Shown here: piece by piece, positions 24,582 through 34,057 of the stretch
How positions within the stretch are numbered: position 1 is the first letter of the stretch
Layout of the letters: each line of letters begins with the position of its first letter
NCBI GenBank assembly: GCA_964493245.1
Contig: CAZBNB010000006.1
Location: forward strand, 45,934-109,933
Direction: 5' to 3'
DNA: 64,000 bases
Source: CAZBNB01 sp964493245
GTDB taxonomy: Bacteria > Pseudomonadota > Gammaproteobacteria > Legionellales > Legionellaceae
Notes under the pieces: model-generated
What the model was told of the DNA's origin: nothing
The model's database searches: none
Seen by the model: only the letters and a program-made list of their open reading frames with translations
Position numbers and translations under genes: made by a program

Positions 24582-25733
24582 ATGAATTTAAAACAATTTG
24601 CTACGCGCGCTATCCATGCAGGTCAAAAACCTGATCCGACAACCGGTGCCGTTATGACGCCTATCTATGCAACATCCACTTATCGCCAAATCACGCCTGG
24701 CGAGCACCAAGGCTTTGAATATTCTCGTACACAAAACCCCACCCGCTTTGCTTATGAAGATTGTGTCGCTAACTTAGAAAATGGGCAACGGGGATTTGCA
24801 TTTGCTTCTGGAATGGCTGCGATTAACACCGTGGTTGATCTCTTGAACGCGGGCGATCATGTAATAGCCAGTAATGATTTATATGGCGGGACTTTTCGTC
24901 TGTTTGACAAAGTAAAAACCCGTACGAATCAGTTGTCTTTTTCCTTTGTGGACATGAGTCACATTGACGAGATAAAACAAGCGATTCGTCCTAACACGCG
25001 TATGCTTTGGATAGAAACCCCGTCTAATCCCATGCTTAAAATTGCAGACTTAGCACAGATTGCTGACGTGGCTCGCAAGCATCAGCTGATTAGTGTTGCT
25101 GATAATACGTTTGCAACCCCTTGGATTCAACGACCGATTGATCATGGTTTTGACATTGCGCTGCATTCAGCCACCAAATATTTAAATGGGCATTCTGATA
25201 TTATCAGTGGGATTGTCGTTGTGGGCGATCATCCTGATTTATCAGAAAAAATGGCTTTTTTACAGAATGCCAGTGGTGCAATTGCCAGTCCTTTCGATAG
25301 CTTTATGGTTTTACGGGGCTTAAAAACACTACCAATCAGAATGCGGCAACATTGTGAAAACGCGATGGAATTAGCAGAATGGTTGAGCAAGCACCCTAAA
25401 GTAGAAAACGTTATTTATCCTGGGTTATCAACCCATCCTCAGCATGCATTAGCTAAAAAACAAATGCACTCCTATGGTGGTATGATCTCAGCAGTACTGC
25501 GTGCGTCTTTAGAAGAAACCAAACAAATCCTTTCTCGTTGCGAGGTTTTCACATTGGCAGAAAGTTTGGGGGGCGTTGAAAGCTTAATAGAGCACCCGGC
25601 CATCATGACCCATGCGTCTATTCCTAAAGATACTCGCCAAGCGTTGGGTATTGTTGACGGATTTGTGCGCTTGTCTGTCGGCATTGAGGATATCCATGAT
25701 CTCAAAATGGATTTGGAGCGGGCTTTGGCTTAA
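24582..25733 (+). CDS. PLP-dependent trans-sulfuration enzyme (cystathionine synthase/lyase family)
   Basis: A 383-aa Cys/Met-metabolism PLP enzyme. YSRTQNPTRFAYED and FASGMAAI bind the cofactor phosphate, and the PLP lysine lies in LHSATKYLNGHSD. SLGGVESLIEHPA is the C-terminal substrate loop. Members include cystathionine gamma-synthase (MetB), beta-lyase and gamma-lyase; the EVFTLAESLGGVES loop fits gamma-synthase or gamma-lyase, but I cannot choose between them. AAAGGAG precedes ATG 24582. Followed by a terminator hairpin inside a dispersed repeat. Confidence 0.9.
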   Translation: MNLKQFATRAIHAGQKPDPTTGAVMTPIYATSTYRQITPGEHQGFEYSRTQNPTRFAYEDCVANLENGQRGFAFASGMAAINTVVDLLNAGDHVIASNDLYGGTFRLFDKVKTRTNQLSFSFVDMSHIDEIKQAIRPNTRMLWIETPSNPMLKIADLAQIADVARKHQLISVADNTFATPWIQRPIDHGFDIALHSATKYLNGHSDIISGIVVVGDHPDLSEKMAFLQNASGAIASPFDSFMVLRGLKTLPIRMRQHCENAMELAEWLSKHPKVENVIYPGLSTHPQHALAKKQMHSYGGMISAVLRASLEETKQILSRCEVFTLAESLGGVESLIEHPAIMTHASIPKDTRQALGIVDGFVRLSVGIEDIHDLKMDLERALA

Positions 25734-25756
25734 TTTATATCAGTCAGGACTAAAGG

Positions 25757-25839
25757 CGCTAAAAAGCACATCCTTGTGCTTTTTACCCCGTAAAACAGCG
25801 TGAAAAGTGGCGCTCCCGCAACCCGCTAAACAAAACAAC
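25757..25839. repeat. Dispersed repeat family C, 83-bp half copy
   Basis: Nearly identical to the reverse complement of 45488-45570. Both contain CGCTAAAAAGCACATCC, TTTTTACCCCGTAAAACAG and GCTCCCGCAA, then CCGCTAAACAAAACAAC. The full palindrome is at 45469-45674; here only one arm is present, located after the trans-sulfuration gene. Confidence 0.75.
25761..25784 (+). terminator. AAAAAGCAC hairpin terminator
   Basis: AAAAAGCAC (25761-25769) pairs with GTGCTTTTT (25776-25784), giving a hairpin ending in a T run about 30 bp after the gene. It is part of the family C repeat, so the repeat may supply terminators. Confidence 0.6.
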
Positions 25840-26005
25840 ATCATCTACATGATAAACTTGCTAGATCGATTTTTGAACTTAGAAATTGTGCAGAGAATAG
25901 CGTCAACTTAAGTCGCTCAATCCCATAGGGATGGATATCTAGAAAGCACTGGGTAAAACTGAGCGGTTCTTTGAGAGAGGCTCTCGTTCTTTCAGAAGGA
26001 AACAT

Positions 26006-27466
26006 TTATGCTGATTTTTGCATCAGTAGATATTCATCTTTCAACATTGAAACATCTGCAATCACTTTGAATTGCTTTAATAAGTTTACCGGGATTTCAT
26101 TGATGCTTTGACGATTAACAACCAGCATATCTTCTGGATGTGCTGCAAATAACGTTTCTAATTCAGGGGCAGTATGCACTGCGGCTGCATGGCCATTGGA
26201 ATAAAATTGTGCTGAATAATGCACGTTTGTATCCCAATAAACCACTTGGCTGTTAGGTAAGGTTTTCTTTTGATTAAACACATGAATGACTCGATGTTGT
26301 GATTTTTCAATCCATGATGGCTGTATGTAAAAAATGAATGTCACACAGAGTAAGGCTACTCCAGAAAAGCTACTTAATATGACCCAGCTGGCTTGCCTTT
26401 TTAACAAAGAAGGTATACGTCGATGCAGTTCAACCAACAGCATGGCAAATGGAGGTAAAATGGGGAATACATAAGGATAAATGACATTGTGTGCAAACGT
26501 AAAAAATAACAGCGGAACCGTTGTGCATGCGATTAAATAACGCACGAAGTCGGGATCGTCTCGATGAGCGTCAACGGGCATTTTTAGTAAACGAATGCAT
26601 CCCGTCATGCCAGGAATAATCCAAGGGAACATCCCGGCTAAGGCGTATATCCAAATCGTGCCATAAGTGACATGATGGACATAACCGTACTTATCACCTG
26701 ACCAACCTGGTTGCAAAAAGCGTTGGATATTTTCGCCTAATAAAAAATATTTTAAAAATCCAGGGGTATGTAACTCAGCCAAACCATACCAAGGCATCGC
26801 AATCAACATCAACAACACAGAACCAGAAATCCAAGGAAAAGACTGCCAAAGCTTACGCCATTGCTTTTGCCAAATAACCCAAACCAGTAAAGAGGATATT
26901 GGTAATACAACAGCCACAGGGCCTTTGGCTAATAAACCCAGCCCCAATGCAACAAAAAAAAGATATCCCCATCTTTTGGATCCGAATACAAAGGCATGCC
27001 AAAAAGCAATCCAAGTTAAACTGATACAAAAGAGTAACGCAGGATCCGTCATAACGGTCCCGGCATCGATGTAAAAGAAAATTGAGCTGGCTAAAACAAG
27101 AACACTTAATCGTGCACTCGCTTGATCTCGTTGACGCTTCATGAGGTTAAAAACCAGCATCAATACCCCAATCGACAAACAGAGTGCAGGTAGTCGTGCG
27201 GCGAATGCACTGACACCGAAATATTTCATAGATACAGCAGACAACCAAATAGACAAAGGTGGCTTTGCCCAAAAAGGTTGTCCATATTGATGCATCGGCG
27301 TTATCCAATTGCCGGTTTCTTGCATAATGCGAGCAATTTCACCGTAGCGTGCTTCTGTTGTATCATTCAATGGCACAAGCCACATGGATACAATGCGACA
27401 AATCAGTAAGAAAAATAAAGTGCCAGCAAAAGCCTTGAGCGAAATAGGACGAGATTTGATCAGCAT
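26006..27466 (-). CDS. GT39-family lipid-carrier glycosyltransferase (ArnT/FlmK-like)
   Basis: A 486-aa polytopic inner-membrane protein with about 10-12 hydrophobic segments and a periplasmic C-terminal domain. The first periplasmic loop DTTEARYGEIARIMQETGNWITP...PFWAKPPLSIW carries the acidic and metal-binding residues typical of ArnT-type transferases, which move an amino sugar from undecaprenyl phosphate to lipid A. The start is set at ATG 27466 (MLIKSRPIS), giving a 7-bp overlap with the deacetylase gene. Last gene of a four-gene cassette. The sugar is unknown. Confidence 0.8.
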   Translation of the reverse strand: MLIKSRPISLKAFAGTLFFLLICRIVSMWLVPLNDTTEARYGEIARIMQETGNWITPMHQYGQPFWAKPPLSIWLSAVSMKYFGVSAFAARLPALCLSIGVLMLVFNLMKRQRDQASARLSVLVLASSIFFYIDAGTVMTDPALLFCISLTWIAFWHAFVFGSKRWGYLFFVALGLGLLAKGPVAVVLPISSLLVWVIWQKQWRKLWQSFPWISGSVLLMLIAMPWYGLAELHTPGFLKYFLLGENIQRFLQPGWSGDKYGYVHHVTYGTIWIYALAGMFPWIIPGMTGCIRLLKMPVDAHRDDPDFVRYLIACTTVPLLFFTFAHNVIYPYVFPILPPFAMLLVELHRRIPSLLKRQASWVILSSFSGVALLCVTFIFYIQPSWIEKSQHRVIHVFNQKKTLPNSQVVYWDTNVHYSAQFYSNGHAAAVHTAPELETLFAAHPEDMLVVNRQSINEIPVNLLKQFKVIADVSMLKDEYLLMQKSA

Positions 27467-28368
27467 GCCGTTTCCGGTTTTTTCATTAAACACACACCAC
27501 TCGCCTCAAGATCAGACAGAAAAGTACCGCTCATAAAATAATCCAACTCATGTGAACGGTAAGCGTGTAATGGATCAGTGGTATCTTGAGATACATTACC
27601 GGGATGGCACATGATGACCCCGCCATCATGGATATCCTTTAAAAACCGCTGAAAATAATGTCGGTAACGCTGTGCTCGTTTAAAATGATATACCCCATAA
27701 AAACGATTGTTCGTCGGAATATAAGCTTGCTTTAAAAGGTGTTTAAAGCGCATTCCGCCTAAAAGAGCTAATAATTGCGGCTTGGGAAATCCTGTCATTT
27801 GTAAATAATCTTGCCAGCCATTATAGGTATTACGGAAAAACGTGGCCTCATGCGATAAGGTATCATCAATTGATTCAAGCGGTATATTCTCTTGTGATTT
27901 GCTTTCCAACTCGACATGCCCCATTTGCTGACCATGTACTAACATCAACGCTCGGCGAATCACTGGAAATTGTTGAATGTGCTGGTGGCCATCAATAAAA
28001 TCAGGATAAAGATGCATACTGTGCGTAAATACATCCAACTGCGCTTGGATTTCAGCAGCCACCACATCTTCACGGAGTTGATTTAAATAACATCGCTTTA
28101 ATAAGTGCTTTAAACTGGGAAACATTTCACCTTCGTGTTTGCGCCACATTGCACTTAAAGGCTGCCCTTGGGTTAAATTTAAATGTAACCCAATAAAGTG
28201 AGTCGATTTTAATGCGTGTAGGGCTTCACTCATATCACGCCAACAACCTGAATTGACCATGCAACTGGTAGCATTGATTCGCTGCATACGCATCAAGGAC
28301 AGTACACCTTCAGAAATATCTTCGTTTTGAGCAAAGTCATCAGCGCAAATAATAATGTGTTTATCCAT
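27460..28368 (-). CDS. YdjC/ChbG-family carbohydrate deacetylase (NaxD-like)
   Basis: A 302-aa metal-dependent deacetylase. IIICADDFAQNEDISEGV carries the paired Asp metal ligand, GLHLNLTQGQPLS the conserved HxN, and DGHQHIQQFPVI plus MCHPGNV the distal His motifs. In Francisella the related NaxD removes the acetyl group from undecaprenyl-phosphate N-acetylgalactosamine before transfer to lipid A. Its position between a GT2/GtrA pair and an ArnT-like transferase supports the same role here, which remains inference. Confidence 0.82.
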   Translation of the reverse strand: MDKHIIICADDFAQNEDISEGVLSLMRMQRINATSCMVNSGCWRDMSEALHALKSTHFIGLHLNLTQGQPLSAMWRKHEGEMFPSLKHLLKRCYLNQLREDVVAAEIQAQLDVFTHSMHLYPDFIDGHQHIQQFPVIRRALMLVHGQQMGHVELESKSQENIPLESIDDTLSHEATFFRNTYNGWQDYLQMTGFPKPQLLALLGGMRFKHLLKQAYIPTNNRFYGVYHFKRAQRYRHYFQRFLKDIHDGGVIMCHPGNVSQDTTDPLHAYRSHELDYFMSGTFLSDLEASGVCLMKKPETAC

Positions 28369-28382
28369 AGTCTTGTGTGCAC

Positions 28383-28805
28383 CTAGCTTAATTGACGACG
28401 ATAAATCAAATAGTTATTGATTAAGAAACCACTCGCTACATACCAGCCCATGGCGATCAAAATGGATAATAAACGATTCCAATGGAATCGATCGATTAAA
28501 ACATATTCAATCACTTCAACCACAGCCAAGTTACTCAAATTAACACAGAAAAACAGACACAAACGCTTTAAAATCTTGCCTTCCACACGAAAAGTAAAAT
28601 GCAAATTCATGAAAAAACTATACAAAATGGCGACAATATAGCCGAATGCAGTATAAGCCAAATAATGAAAGCCTAAATACGCAAACACAGACATAGTCGC
28701 AAAACAAACGGTGGTATTAGTCAATCCAACCATCAAATAACGAACGAAGGTTAACTCAGGTTTGGTACAAATCAATTGCCAAAAATATTTAATGCGATCC
28801 ATCAT
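28383..28805 (-). CDS. GtrA-family membrane protein
   Basis: A 140-aa protein with four predicted membrane helices. FVRYLMVGLTNTTVCFATMSVFAYLG and FFMNLHFTF are GtrA signatures. GtrA proteins are thought to flip undecaprenyl-phosphate sugars to the periplasm. It overlaps the GT2 gene by 4 bp (ATGA), as GtrA and GtrB usually sit together. Confidence 0.85.
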   Translation of the reverse strand: MMDRIKYFWQLICTKPELTFVRYLMVGLTNTTVCFATMSVFAYLGFHYLAYTAFGYIVAILYSFFMNLHFTFRVEGKILKRLCLFFCVNLSNLAVVEVIEYVLIDRFHWNRLLSILIAMGWYVASGFLINNYLIYRRQLS

Positions 28806-29767
28806 ACCAGCGATTTCTCATGCTCTATCGAAGATTGTGTTATTTCTTGCTTGATATTATATAGAGGTCGATTCTTTGTTTCTATCAAAATACGACTGAT
28901 ATATTCAGAAATAATCGCTAAAAACAAAAATAAAATAGAAAATAACACGGCGATTAAAAAAATTACCGATGCAACGCCATCGGCTAACTGTTGATGAGTA
29001 AAGAGTTTTTGAATCAGAATAAAGCCAGCATATCCCATCATCAAAACACTGATGAACACAGACAAAATCGACATTAAACGCAGCGGCCGTGACGAAAAAC
29101 CAATAATAGAATCAAGTGATAATCCAAGTAATTTGCGCAAATTATATTTGGTTTTGCCTGCATAACGTGGCGGACAATGATAATTAACATTGGCTGTTTT
29201 ATAACCAAGATAAGCAAACAGCATGATTAAATGCCGATTGCTTTCTTTCATTTTGTTCAAAGAGTCGACCACTCTCCGTGTTAATAAACGAAAATTACCG
29301 GTATTGGCATTTAAATCAAAACCCGTCATTTTCCGTGATAAGCTATAAAAAAGCTTCGCCGTCGTCCGTTTAAAAAAAGTTTCTTCGTCACGATTGGTAC
29401 GCATACCACAAACCACATCATAGCCTTCATTCGCTTTGGCAGTAAATTGAGGAATAAGCTCTGGCGGGTGTTGTAAATCGGTGTCCATAAGCACAACGTA
29501 TTCACCTGTGGCATGCTCTAAGCCAGCTGTCAGTGCAATTTCATGACCATAATTACGTGAAAATGAAATCAAACGTATGTTGGGATTTTGCTCGAGATAA
29601 GGCAAGCAAAGTGCTGCTGTTTTATCTGTCGAACCATCATCGATTAACAAGAGCTCATAGTCTTGATAATGCCGCTTCAAAACGGCTAAAGTATGTTCAA
29701 GATAAGCCTCAATCACATCCTCTTCATTAAACATGGGCGCTATGATTGAAAGTTTAGTTGGCATCAC
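28802..29767 (-). CDS. GT2 polyprenyl-phosphate glycosyltransferase (GtrB/ArnC/FlmF-like)
   Basis: A 321-aa enzyme: an N-terminal GT-A domain with MFNEEDVIEAYL, IDDGSTDKT, SFSRNYGHEIALTAGL and the metal-binding MDTDLQHPPE, followed by two C-terminal membrane helices (about 230-300) anchoring it at the inner membrane. The family loads a sugar onto undecaprenyl phosphate. First gene of the GT2-gtrA-deacetylase-GT39 cassette. Confidence 0.88.
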   Translation of the reverse strand: MMPTKLSIIAPMFNEEDVIEAYLEHTLAVLKRHYQDYELLLIDDGSTDKTAALCLPYLEQNPNIRLISFSRNYGHEIALTAGLEHATGEYVVLMDTDLQHPPELIPQFTAKANEGYDVVCGMRTNRDEETFFKRTTAKLFYSLSRKMTGFDLNANTGNFRLLTRRVVDSLNKMKESNRHLIMLFAYLGYKTANVNYHCPPRYAGKTKYNLRKLLGLSLDSIIGFSSRPLRLMSILSVFISVLMMGYAGFILIQKLFTHQQLADGVASVIFLIAVLFSILFLFLAIISEYISRILIETKNRPLYNIKQEITQSSIEHEKSLV

Positions 29768-29865
29768 GATGCATTATCATCCATTACAAGTGCGTTTAGA
29801 TTATCGTAACTGTTTAGAAAGAAAATGTGTATCTTAATAAGCAGTTACGATTTAAAAAATATATT

Positions 29866-30405
29866 TTAATTGACTTGGAGCGAGCCATTAGGTGTAGCAT
29901 GAGCCACAGGAAGACCTGTATGGTGATCAATAGCAGGCACCGTTTCAGGGCGCCAAAAACGTTGAGAACAGCTGCTTGCAGCAGATGCTAAACTACCACT
30001 AGCACGAATTGTCAACCCTAATAACACAGAAGAAAAGGCAGCACACCAAGCAACACCAAAACCCAATGCAATCGACGGAAGCCCCATATGCATTGCAACG
30101 CCAACGACAATCGCTGATACAATCAAACCGATAACAATCGATGCAGCCATATCCATAGGACCGAAACCGCCATAGGGCCCTCCTGAATAAATAATAAAAA
30201 AGCCACCACCACCGCCACCACCTTTAGATGCAGCAGCAATGAGTAAGCAAATAAGAGCGACATAAGCCGCTATTGACAAAACATACATAGCAGCAACACC
30301 TAAGAAAATAAAAAAATCACCAACCGGTTCAATACCAGATAATACCATTTTAAATCCCCATTTTGAAAAAAAATTTGCCAATCGTAACATAAAAAAAACA
30401 ACCAA
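29866..30405 (-). CDS. Uncharacterised glycine-rich membrane protein
   Basis: A 179-aa protein with three or four hydrophobic segments (about 30-60, 88-112, 114-136), a run of seven glycines after the first helix pair, and a hydrophilic C-terminal tail. I do not recognise the family. ATG at codon 20 (MVLSGIEPVG) is a plausible alternative start, since the first 19 residues look unlike the rest. It lies upstream of the glycosyltransferase cassette on the same strand but 98 bp away. Confidence 0.5.
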   Translation of the reverse strand: MVVFFMLRLANFFSKWGFKMVLSGIEPVGDFFIFLGVAAMYVLSIAAYVALICLLIAAASKGGGGGGGFFIIYSGGPYGGFGPMDMAASIVIGLIVSAIVVGVAMHMGLPSIALGFGVAWCAAFSSVLLGLTIRASGSLASAASSCSQRFWRPETVPAIDHHTGLPVAHATPNGSLQVN

Positions 30406-30464
30406 TCAAATGCTATGTTGTGTAAATTTTGTCAAAATATAAGCTATCTATTCGTATAATCGGA

Positions 30465-30537
30465 CCTCATTAAATATCTATCACTTTATTCGCACAACAG
30501 TGCTTGAAATGGAAAAAGTGGTAGATATTTAATGAGG
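30465..30537. repeat. Palindromic element family D
   Basis: 22-bp arms starting CCTCATTAAATATCTA and ending AGATATTTAATGAGG agree at 21 positions. It sits between the membrane protein gene and dapD. The outermost CGGACCTCATTAA (30461-30473) recurs at 13291-13303, at the 3' end of the small Cys-rich gene. Confidence 0.65.
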
Positions 30538-30636
30538 CCCACTTATTATCTTGATCAAAAAAACACGGGTAAAAGCTCGTGCCAAAGAACGCTTGGCGTT
30601 ATACTTAATAACGCATTCTATGATTAAGGAAATGAC

Positions 30637-31461
30637 ATGCATCCACTGCAAACATTGATTGAAGAATACTACGAATCACGTCAATCTATTCAACCGCACG
30701 ATATACCATCAGAGCTGCGTCAAGCCGTAAATGACATTCTCGACCAACTTGATCAAGGAACCCTGCGTGTTGCAGAGCCTAAAGGTGGTGAATGGCAAGT
30801 CAATCAATGGGTCAAAAAAGCCGTCTTATTGGCGTTTAAGCTTTATCCTAATGAAGTCATTAACAGTGGTTATTGCCAATATATTGATAAAATCCCACTC
30901 AAATGGGCAAACACGTCTCCTGAAGCAATGCACGCCATGGAGGCGCGCGTCGTGCCACATGCGATTGTACGTAGAGGTGCCTATGTCGGCAAAAACACGA
31001 TATTGATGCCCTCTTTTACTAATATTGGCGCATATATTGGTGAAGGCACAATGGTGGATACGTGGGCAACCGTCGGATCTTGCGCACAAATTGGCAAGCA
31101 TGTGCATTTATCTGGAGGTGTGGGCATTGGTGGTGTCCTTGAGCCATTACAAGCCAACCCAACGATTATCGAAGATCATTGTTTTATTGGTGCACGCTCT
31201 GAAATTGTTGAAGGCGTGATTGTAGAGCATCATGCGGTCATTTCTATGGGTGTTTTTATTGGTAAAAGCACAAAAATTTACAATCGCTTAACCAATGAAA
31301 TTACTTACGGCCGTATTCCAGCCGGTGCGGTGGTGGTATCTGGTAGTTTACCGAGCGACGATCAGCGTTACAATTTATATTGCGCGGTCATTGTCAAACA
31401 AGTTGATGAAAAAACCCGTGAAAAAGTCGGGATTAATGAATTATTAAGAGGCATTGAGTGA
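30637..31461 (+). CDS. dapD: Tetrahydrodipicolinate N-succinyltransferase
   Basis: A 274-aa left-handed beta-helix acyltransferase of the succinylase lysine/meso-DAP pathway. The hexapeptide repeats run from about residue 105 to 220 (IVRRGAYVGKNTILMPSFTNIGAYIGEGTMVDTWATVGSCAQIG). FIGARSEIVEGVIV and GVFIGKSTKIYNR are family motifs. Overlaps dapE by 4 bp. Confidence 0.96.
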   Translation: MHPLQTLIEEYYESRQSIQPHDIPSELRQAVNDILDQLDQGTLRVAEPKGGEWQVNQWVKKAVLLAFKLYPNEVINSGYCQYIDKIPLKWANTSPEAMHAMEARVVPHAIVRRGAYVGKNTILMPSFTNIGAYIGEGTMVDTWATVGSCAQIGKHVHLSGGVGIGGVLEPLQANPTIIEDHCFIGARSEIVEGVIVEHHAVISMGVFIGKSTKIYNRLTNEITYGRIPAGAVVVSGSLPSDDQRYNLYCAVIVKQVDEKTREKVGINELLRGIE

Positions 31462-32591
31462 ACACAAATATTCAATCTCTACTGGCAAAACTTGTGCAGT
31501 TTGCCTCGGTTACCCCCAAAGACGAAGGCTGCCAAGCGTATATGCAAGATTTTTTGCAAACGCTCGGTTTTCGTTGCCAAACATTTGATAACGCGCCGGT
31601 TTGTAATTTTTACGCCGAGTTCGGTGCTGGCAATCCTCTGCTCATTTTTGCCGGCCATACGGATGTTGTGCCAGTGGGTGAAGCATCACAATGGCAAAGC
31701 AACCCTTTTGAACTCTATGAAAAAGAAGGTGTGTTATATGGTCGAGGCGTTGCCGATATGAAAGGCAGCTTGGCCAGCATGTTGCTAGCAGCACAACGTT
31801 TTGTCCAAAAACACCCTCATCCCATCGGTCGCTTTGGTTTATTGATTACCAGTGCAGAAGAAGGTGACGACTATGCATTGGGTACCCCTTATGTGATGGC
31901 AGAACTCAAAAAACAAGGCATACATCCGCATTACTGTATTGTCGGGGAGCCTTCTAGCTCACATCAAATCGGTGACACGCTCAAAATTGGGCGACGCGGC
32001 TCATTAAATGGTCGACTCACCTTACAAGGCAAGCAAGGGCACGTCGCCTATCCGCATTTAGCAAAAAACCCGATTCATTTGATTACAAAAGCATTAAATG
32101 AACTGGTTGAAACGACATGGGACCATGGCAATACACATTTTCCACCCACCTCTTTTCAAATAACACACATTCACTCAGGCGGCTATGCTAATAATGTTAT
32201 TCCGGGTGAAATCACACTGCAATTTAACTTTCGATACTCAACGGAACAAACAGCAACAGGACTAAAAAAAGCAGTTGAAGATTGTTTTAAAGGACAGGCA
32301 TTGACACCAGAAATACAATGGACTTTAAGTGGGGAGCCGTTTTTGACAGAAAAAGGTGCGCTGCTAGAGGCATGTGTACAAGCCATTGAGTCACATACAC
32401 AACAAACACCCGAACTATCGACCAGCGGTGGAACCTCAGATGGTCGCTTTATCGCACCATATGGCGTGGAAGTGATTGAGCTAGGGCCGGTAAATGCAAC
32501 CATTCACCAAGTCAATGAGTCAGTCACGCTGGCAGAGTTAGAGATACTAACTGATTTGTACTATGACGTGGCTACAAAACTTTTAACATAA
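31458..32591 (+). CDS. dapE: Succinyl-diaminopimelate desuccinylase
   Basis: A 377-aa M20 metallohydrolase with di-zinc ligands in FAGHTDVVPVGE, GRGVADMKGSLA (bridging Asp), TSAEEGDD and the distal His in NATIHQVNES. It starts with GTG 31458 overlapping the dapD stop (GTGA). Works directly after DapC in meso-DAP synthesis for peptidoglycan and lysine. Confidence 0.96.
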   Translation: MNTNIQSLLAKLVQFASVTPKDEGCQAYMQDFLQTLGFRCQTFDNAPVCNFYAEFGAGNPLLIFAGHTDVVPVGEASQWQSNPFELYEKEGVLYGRGVADMKGSLASMLLAAQRFVQKHPHPIGRFGLLITSAEEGDDYALGTPYVMAELKKQGIHPHYCIVGEPSSSHQIGDTLKIGRRGSLNGRLTLQGKQGHVAYPHLAKNPIHLITKALNELVETTWDHGNTHFPPTSFQITHIHSGGYANNVIPGEITLQFNFRYSTEQTATGLKKAVEDCFKGQALTPEIQWTLSGEPFLTEKGALLEACVQAIESHTQQTPELSTSGGTSDGRFIAPYGVEVIELGPVNATIHQVNESVTLAELEILTDLYYDVATKLLT

Positions 32592-32620
32592 AAGACACAT
32601 CGCTTAGAGGAAATACTCAA

Positions 32621-33919
32621 TCACGCCTGTTCACCATCAAGCGGCTCTACTGACTGACGTCCGCTTGCTTCTTCACGTAACGACTCGTCCACGACTTTGA
32701 CGACACACGTATCTGACCAAACGTTTAAAGCGGTTTCTATCATGTCAATTAAGCTATAAAAAGGCAGAATAATACCCATCAAAGTGATAGGAATATTCAT
32801 GCTTGCCAGCAGACTTGCGCTGAGGAAAAAACAACCCATCGGAATACCTGCATTACCAATAGCTGCAATGGTTGAAATCAACACCCATAATGCCATACTA
32901 CCGATTGATAAATGCACGCCATGGCTCTGCATTAAATACACCACGGTCGCAAAAATAAAAGCGGCACAGCCATTCATGTTAATACTGGTACACAGCGGCA
33001 ACACAAATCGGCTAATTTCTGGTTTAACATTTAAGTTTTTTTCCACCGTGTCCATCGTCACTGGCAACGTACCGACCGATGATTTTGAAAAAAAGGCTAA
33101 AGACAACGCTGGCATTGTTTTTTTCATCATTGCATAGGGACGAATACCTTTGAATTTAAGCCAGGCGGGTAAAATCACAAAACCTTGTATCAGGTTTGCC
33201 AGCAAAATGACCAATAAATATAATCCTATCCCTTTTAATGCTGCGCCATGACGAAATTGCACCACCGTTGTGGTAATAAAACCAAATAATCCGATTGGAA
33301 TCACCGCAATAATCCAACGTGTGATCACCATAAACAAACCATGCAATCCTTTGAAAAAATGTGTCACTGTATTTCTGGCTGCTTCGTCTGGAATCAGGCG
33401 CGTTGCAATTCCCACCACAATACCCAAAAACAAAACGCTGATAACTTGATTTTCCATAAAAGGAGATAACATATTACTGGGAATCAAGCCGGCGATATAT
33501 TGCAAATAGCCTATCTGATTCGTCTTGGTTGGTAAGACAGCCGTGGTACTCGATATCGCTGTTAAAGTATCAGGACGAATCAAACTATATAGAATAAAAC
33601 TAATACTCGCCGCGATGAATGTCGTACCCAATGTGTAACACATTGTACGACGCCAAACTGTCTTCATTTGACCATCTGAGCGATAGTTAGAAAGTGTGAC
33701 CATAATAGACAAGGCAATGATCGGTAAACTAATGCATTTAAAAATACGAATGAAAATATCGGCAATACAAAGCCCAACTGGCTTTAATATAGGCAGATCA
33801 TAATAGCCACTGCATACGCCTAGCAAAATCATCATTAAATAAAGTATCGGCGTGCTTAACCACATCGAGCGTTTTTGACTGTGTACAGCGCACATAAATT
33901 GATCCGCACCTTTAAACAA
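32621..33919 (-). CDS. Dicarboxylate/amino acid:cation symporter (DAACS)
   Basis: A 432-aa SLC1/DAACS transporter with about eight membrane helices and two re-entrant loops. HP1 is FFSKSSVGTLPVTM (the serine-rich tip), TM7 carries INMNGCAAFIF (NMDGT-like) and HP2 AIGNAGIPMG. Substrate is probably glutamate, aspartate or a C4-dicarboxylate. NMNGC instead of NMDGT is a variation at the Na+/substrate site. The start is uncertain; codon 19 (MWLSTP) begins directly before the first helix. Confidence 0.88.
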   Translation of the reverse strand: MFKGADQFMCAVHSQKRSMWLSTPILYLMMILLGVCSGYYDLPILKPVGLCIADIFIRIFKCISLPIIALSIMVTLSNYRSDGQMKTVWRRTMCYTLGTTFIAASISFILYSLIRPDTLTAISSTTAVLPTKTNQIGYLQYIAGLIPSNMLSPFMENQVISVLFLGIVVGIATRLIPDEAARNTVTHFFKGLHGLFMVITRWIIAVIPIGLFGFITTTVVQFRHGAALKGIGLYLLVILLANLIQGFVILPAWLKFKGIRPYAMMKKTMPALSLAFFSKSSVGTLPVTMDTVEKNLNVKPEISRFVLPLCTSINMNGCAAFIFATVVYLMQSHGVHLSIGSMALWVLISTIAAIGNAGIPMGCFFLSASLLASMNIPITLMGIILPFYSLIDMIETALNVWSDTCVVKVVDESLREEASGRQSVEPLDGEQA

Positions 33920-34057
33920 AAATTAAACAATGAGTTCATATTTTAACACGAAGGTCTCTTCTGTCAAGTAGAATCAGGCTTATAGCCGAATTAACACTTG
34001 CAATTTTACCATATAATAAGATATAACATATTAAAAAATAACAAGGTTTTATATAAA

